Of a stretch of DNA of 64,000 nucleotides, positions 62,260 through 64,000 are shown one piece after another; the stretch's first letter is position 1, and each line of letters starts with the position of its first letter. Made by a program: the position numbers and the translations under genes. The notes beneath the pieces are model-generated. The model was not told the DNA's origin. It did not search any database and saw nothing but the letters and a program-made list of their open reading frames with translations. The DNA is from Tardiphaga sp. P9-11 (GTDB lineage: Bacteria > Pseudomonadota > Alphaproteobacteria > Rhizobiales > Xanthobacteraceae). The stretch covers positions 248,001 to 312,000 of the forward strand of contig NZ_NPKQ01000003.1 in NCBI RefSeq assembly GCF_008329525.1, read 5' to 3'.

Positions 62260-63357
62260 TTAGGTATTGAACCGGAAATGCAGCACGTCGCCGTCGGCGA
62301 CGACATATTCCTTGCCTTCCAGTCGTAGCTTGCCACCATCGCGTGCGCCGGCTTCACCGCCGAGCCTGACATAGTCGTCATACCCGATGGTTTCTGCGCG
62401 GATGAAGCCCTTCTCGAAATCCGTGTGGATCACGGCCGCTGCCTGCGGAGCCTTGGTGCCCTTGGTGATGGTCCAGGCGCGCGCTTCCTTGGGGCCTACG
62501 GTGAAATAGGTGATGAGGTGCAGCAGCGTATAACCGGCTCGGATCAGCTTATCGAGACCGGCTTCTTCGAGACCGAGCGTATCGAGAAATTCGGTGCGCT
62601 CTTCGCGGGACAGCGTCGCGATTTCGGATTCGATCTTGGCTGAGATCGCGACCGCGACGGCGCCTTCTTTCGCGGCGTGCTCCGCAACCCGCTGCGAGTA
62701 TTCATTGCCTGTTCCGGCAGAGCCTTCTTCGACGTTGCAGACATAAAGAACAGGCTTGGAAGTCAGCAGGCCGAGCATGCCGAAGGCACGTTCTTCCTCG
62801 GGCTTGCGCTCAAGAAAACGCGTCGGCTTGCCGTCGCGCAGCAGCACCAAAGCGCGTTGGACCAGATCGAGCTGTTCCTTGGCGTCCTTGTCGTTGCCCT
62901 TGGCCTTCTTGGTGAGGTTGTCGATGCGCTTCTCGCAGGAATCCAGATCGGCCAGCATCAGCTCGGTCTCGATGATCTCGATGTCGGCGAGCGGATCGAT
63001 CTTGCCTTCGACGTGGGTGATGTCGTCATCGATGAAGCAACGCACCACATGAGCGACGGCATCGACTTCGCGGATGGTGGCGAGGAACTGGTTACCCAGG
63101 CCTTCGCCCTTCGATGCGCCCTTCACCAGGCCCGCGATGTCCACGAAGGTCAGGCGCGTCGGAATGATTTGCTGCGACTTGCCGATCTCGGACAGCTTGT
63201 CTAGCCGCTTGTCCGGCACCGCGACTTCACCGACATTCGGCTCGATGGTGCAGAACGGATAGTTCGCGGCCTGCGCCGCGGCGGTTTCGGTGAGCGCATT
63301 GAACAGCGTCGATTTGCCGACATTCGGCAGCCCGACGATCCCGCATTTGAATCCCAT
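62260..63357 (-). CDS. ychF: Redox-regulated ATPase YchF
   Basis: 365-residue Obg-family protein that binds ATP rather than GTP and associates with ribosomes; involved in stress response. G1 [17 protein letters not shown] near the N-terminus, [19 protein letters not shown] (switch I), [20 protein letters not shown] (G3), the N-x-x-E specificity motif near [11 protein letters not shown] in place of NKxD, and a C-terminal TGS-like domain ([15 protein letters not shown] to [15 protein letters not shown]). Downstream neighbour of pth, as usual. Confidence 0.95.
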   Translation of the reverse strand: MGFKCGIVGLPNVGKSTLFNALTETAAAQAANYPFCTIEPNVGEVAVPDKRLDKLSEIGKSQQIIPTRLTFVDIAGLVKGASKGEGLGNQFLATIREVDAVAHVVRCFIDDDITHVEGKIDPLADIEIIETELMLADLDSCEKRIDNLTKKAKGNDKDAKEQLDLVQRALVLLRDGKPTRFLERKPEEERAFGMLGLLTSKPVLYVCNVEEGSAGTGNEYSQRVAEHAAKEGAVAVAISAKIESEIATLSREERTEFLDTLGLEEAGLDKLIRAGYTLLHLITYFTVGPKEARAWTITKGTKAPQAAAVIHTDFEKGFIRAETIGYDDYVRLGGEAGARDGGKLRLEGKEYVVADGDVLHFRFNT

Positions 63358-63366
63358 GACCCTGTC

Positions 63367-63990
63367 CTAATTCTTCGACGGCTTCTCAGCGGAGCCGTTG
63401 TCGTCCTTCGACGTGAAACCCTTGGCCTGCATCGTCAGATGCACCTTGTTCTGAAACGACGAGTCCTGACCACCGACCAGCATGCCCACATGGTCGGTCA
63501 CCGCATCGTTGAACGCTTCGAGCTGCGGCCGTTCGGCCTTGGCGAAATCGCTCAGCACGTGATTATGCACCAGCTCCTTTGCACCGGGATGTCCGATGCC
63601 GAGGCGAACGCGCCGATAATCGTTGCCGATATGCGCGGAGATCGAGCGCAGACCGTTATGTCCGGCGATGCCGCCGCCGATCTTCACACGCACTTTGGCG
63701 AATGGCAGTTCGAGCTCGTCGTGAAACACGGCGATATCGCCGAGTGAAATCTTCAAATAGGCCGACGCTTCCTGCACCGAACGGCCGGAGTCGTTCATGA
63801 AGGTCATGGGCTTCAACAGGACGACGCGTTCGCCGTCCAGCGTGCCTTCGGAGGTCTCGCCCTGAAAGCGACGGCGCCACGGTCCAAAACCGTGACGCCG
63901 CGCGATGTCGTCGAGAACCATGAACCCGATATTGTGCCGGTTGCCCTGGTATTTCGCACCAGGGTTTCCGAGGCCAACAAAGAGAAGCAT
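63367..63990 (-). CDS. pth: Peptidyl-tRNA hydrolase
   Basis: 207-residue enzyme that releases tRNA from peptidyl-tRNA left by stalled ribosomes. [20 protein letters not shown] has the catalytic histidine; [14 protein letters not shown] and [18 protein letters not shown] (acidic residue) follow, then [20 protein letters not shown] and LGIGHPG. A ~20-residue lysine- and glycine-rich tail follows the core, common in alphaproteobacteria. It is upstream of ychF by nine bases, so they form an operon; the ribosomal L25 gene often precedes this pair but would lie beyond the right edge. Confidence 0.95.
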   Translation of the reverse strand: MLLFVGLGNPGAKYQGNRHNIGFMVLDDIARRHGFGPWRRRFQGETSEGTLDGERVVLLKPMTFMNDSGRSVQEASAYLKISLGDIAVFHDELELPFAKVRVKIGGGIAGHNGLRSISAHIGNDYRRVRLGIGHPGAKELVHNHVLSDFAKAERPQLEAFNDAVTDHVGMLVGGQDSSFQNKVHLTMQAKGFTSKDDNGSAEKPSKN

Positions 63991-64000
63991 GACGCGGAGC

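Overview
The window looks like the chromosome of a high-GC alphaproteobacterium of the Bradyrhizobium/Rhodopseudomonas/Tardiphaga group (Nitrobacteraceae, Hyphomicrobiales). Grounds: paired DUF992 secreted proteins, Omp25/RopB-type porin-like barrels, SulP with its small XRE regulator, a UvrB with a long N-terminal extension, a rhizobial FixK/FNR box and a likely serC leader RNA. Genus is an inference; there is no rRNA or tRNA to anchor it. Most of the sequence is ordinary housekeeping and metabolic chromosome with short operons.

Layout. 0-10 kb: serC with a structured leader, a GNAT/GST pair, two outer-membrane barrels, glmM, an FMN-dependent alpha-hydroxy-acid oxidase and aroE. 10-18.5 kb: YoaK-like DUF1275, SulP transporter, XRE regulator, a P-loop kinase, an EF-G-like GTPase with an altered G3 motif, two DUF992 genes and an aspartate aminotransferase. 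18.6-29 kb: GT87, GST, PQQ-type sugar dehydrogenase, DUF486, PAS protein, acyltransferase, aldo/keto reductase and a coupled DUF1800-DUF1501 pair. 29-42 kb: CWC protein, lytic transglycosylase, a scrambled junction with a TetR gene, a PAS-PAS-GGDEF protein, a GST pair, DUF4394 divergent from a SigK/RskA-type sigma/anti-sigma pair, an EF-hand protein and an SdsA-type alkylsulfatase. 42-48.5 kb: uvrB, then an accessory island. 48.5-64 kb: solute-binding protein, GrlR-like protein, a three-gene membrane dehydrogenase operon (Tat-exported small subunit, GMC flavoprotein, tri-heme cytochrome c), HtrA-like protease, dctA, small proteins, a MaoC pair, ychF and pth.

The most interesting locus is 45.5-48.3 kb. 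A 576-residue protein joins a group II-intron-like reverse transcriptase (FIDD catalytic motif) to a complete RNase HI domain. It stands alone, with codon use more AT-rich than its neighbours. Upstream lie two 142-bp direct repeats with one mismatch, separated by 247 bp that hold two hairpins and a short ORF behind an AGGAGG site. I see no endonuclease domain, intron domain V, Cas gene or retron-type motifs. This could be an undescribed reverse-transcriptase system (defence or retroelement) with a repeat-derived RNA; that role is inference.

A second theme is gene debris. Relics of genes found in this same window sit in three intergenic places: a DUF1275 start, a diguanylate cyclase 3' part joined to a CWC fragment, and an anti-sigma 3' part. 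Candidate regulatory elements include mutually exclusive hairpins before serC, a divergent GTGCATCCA pair between DUF4394 and the sigma factor, and an orphan FixK box.
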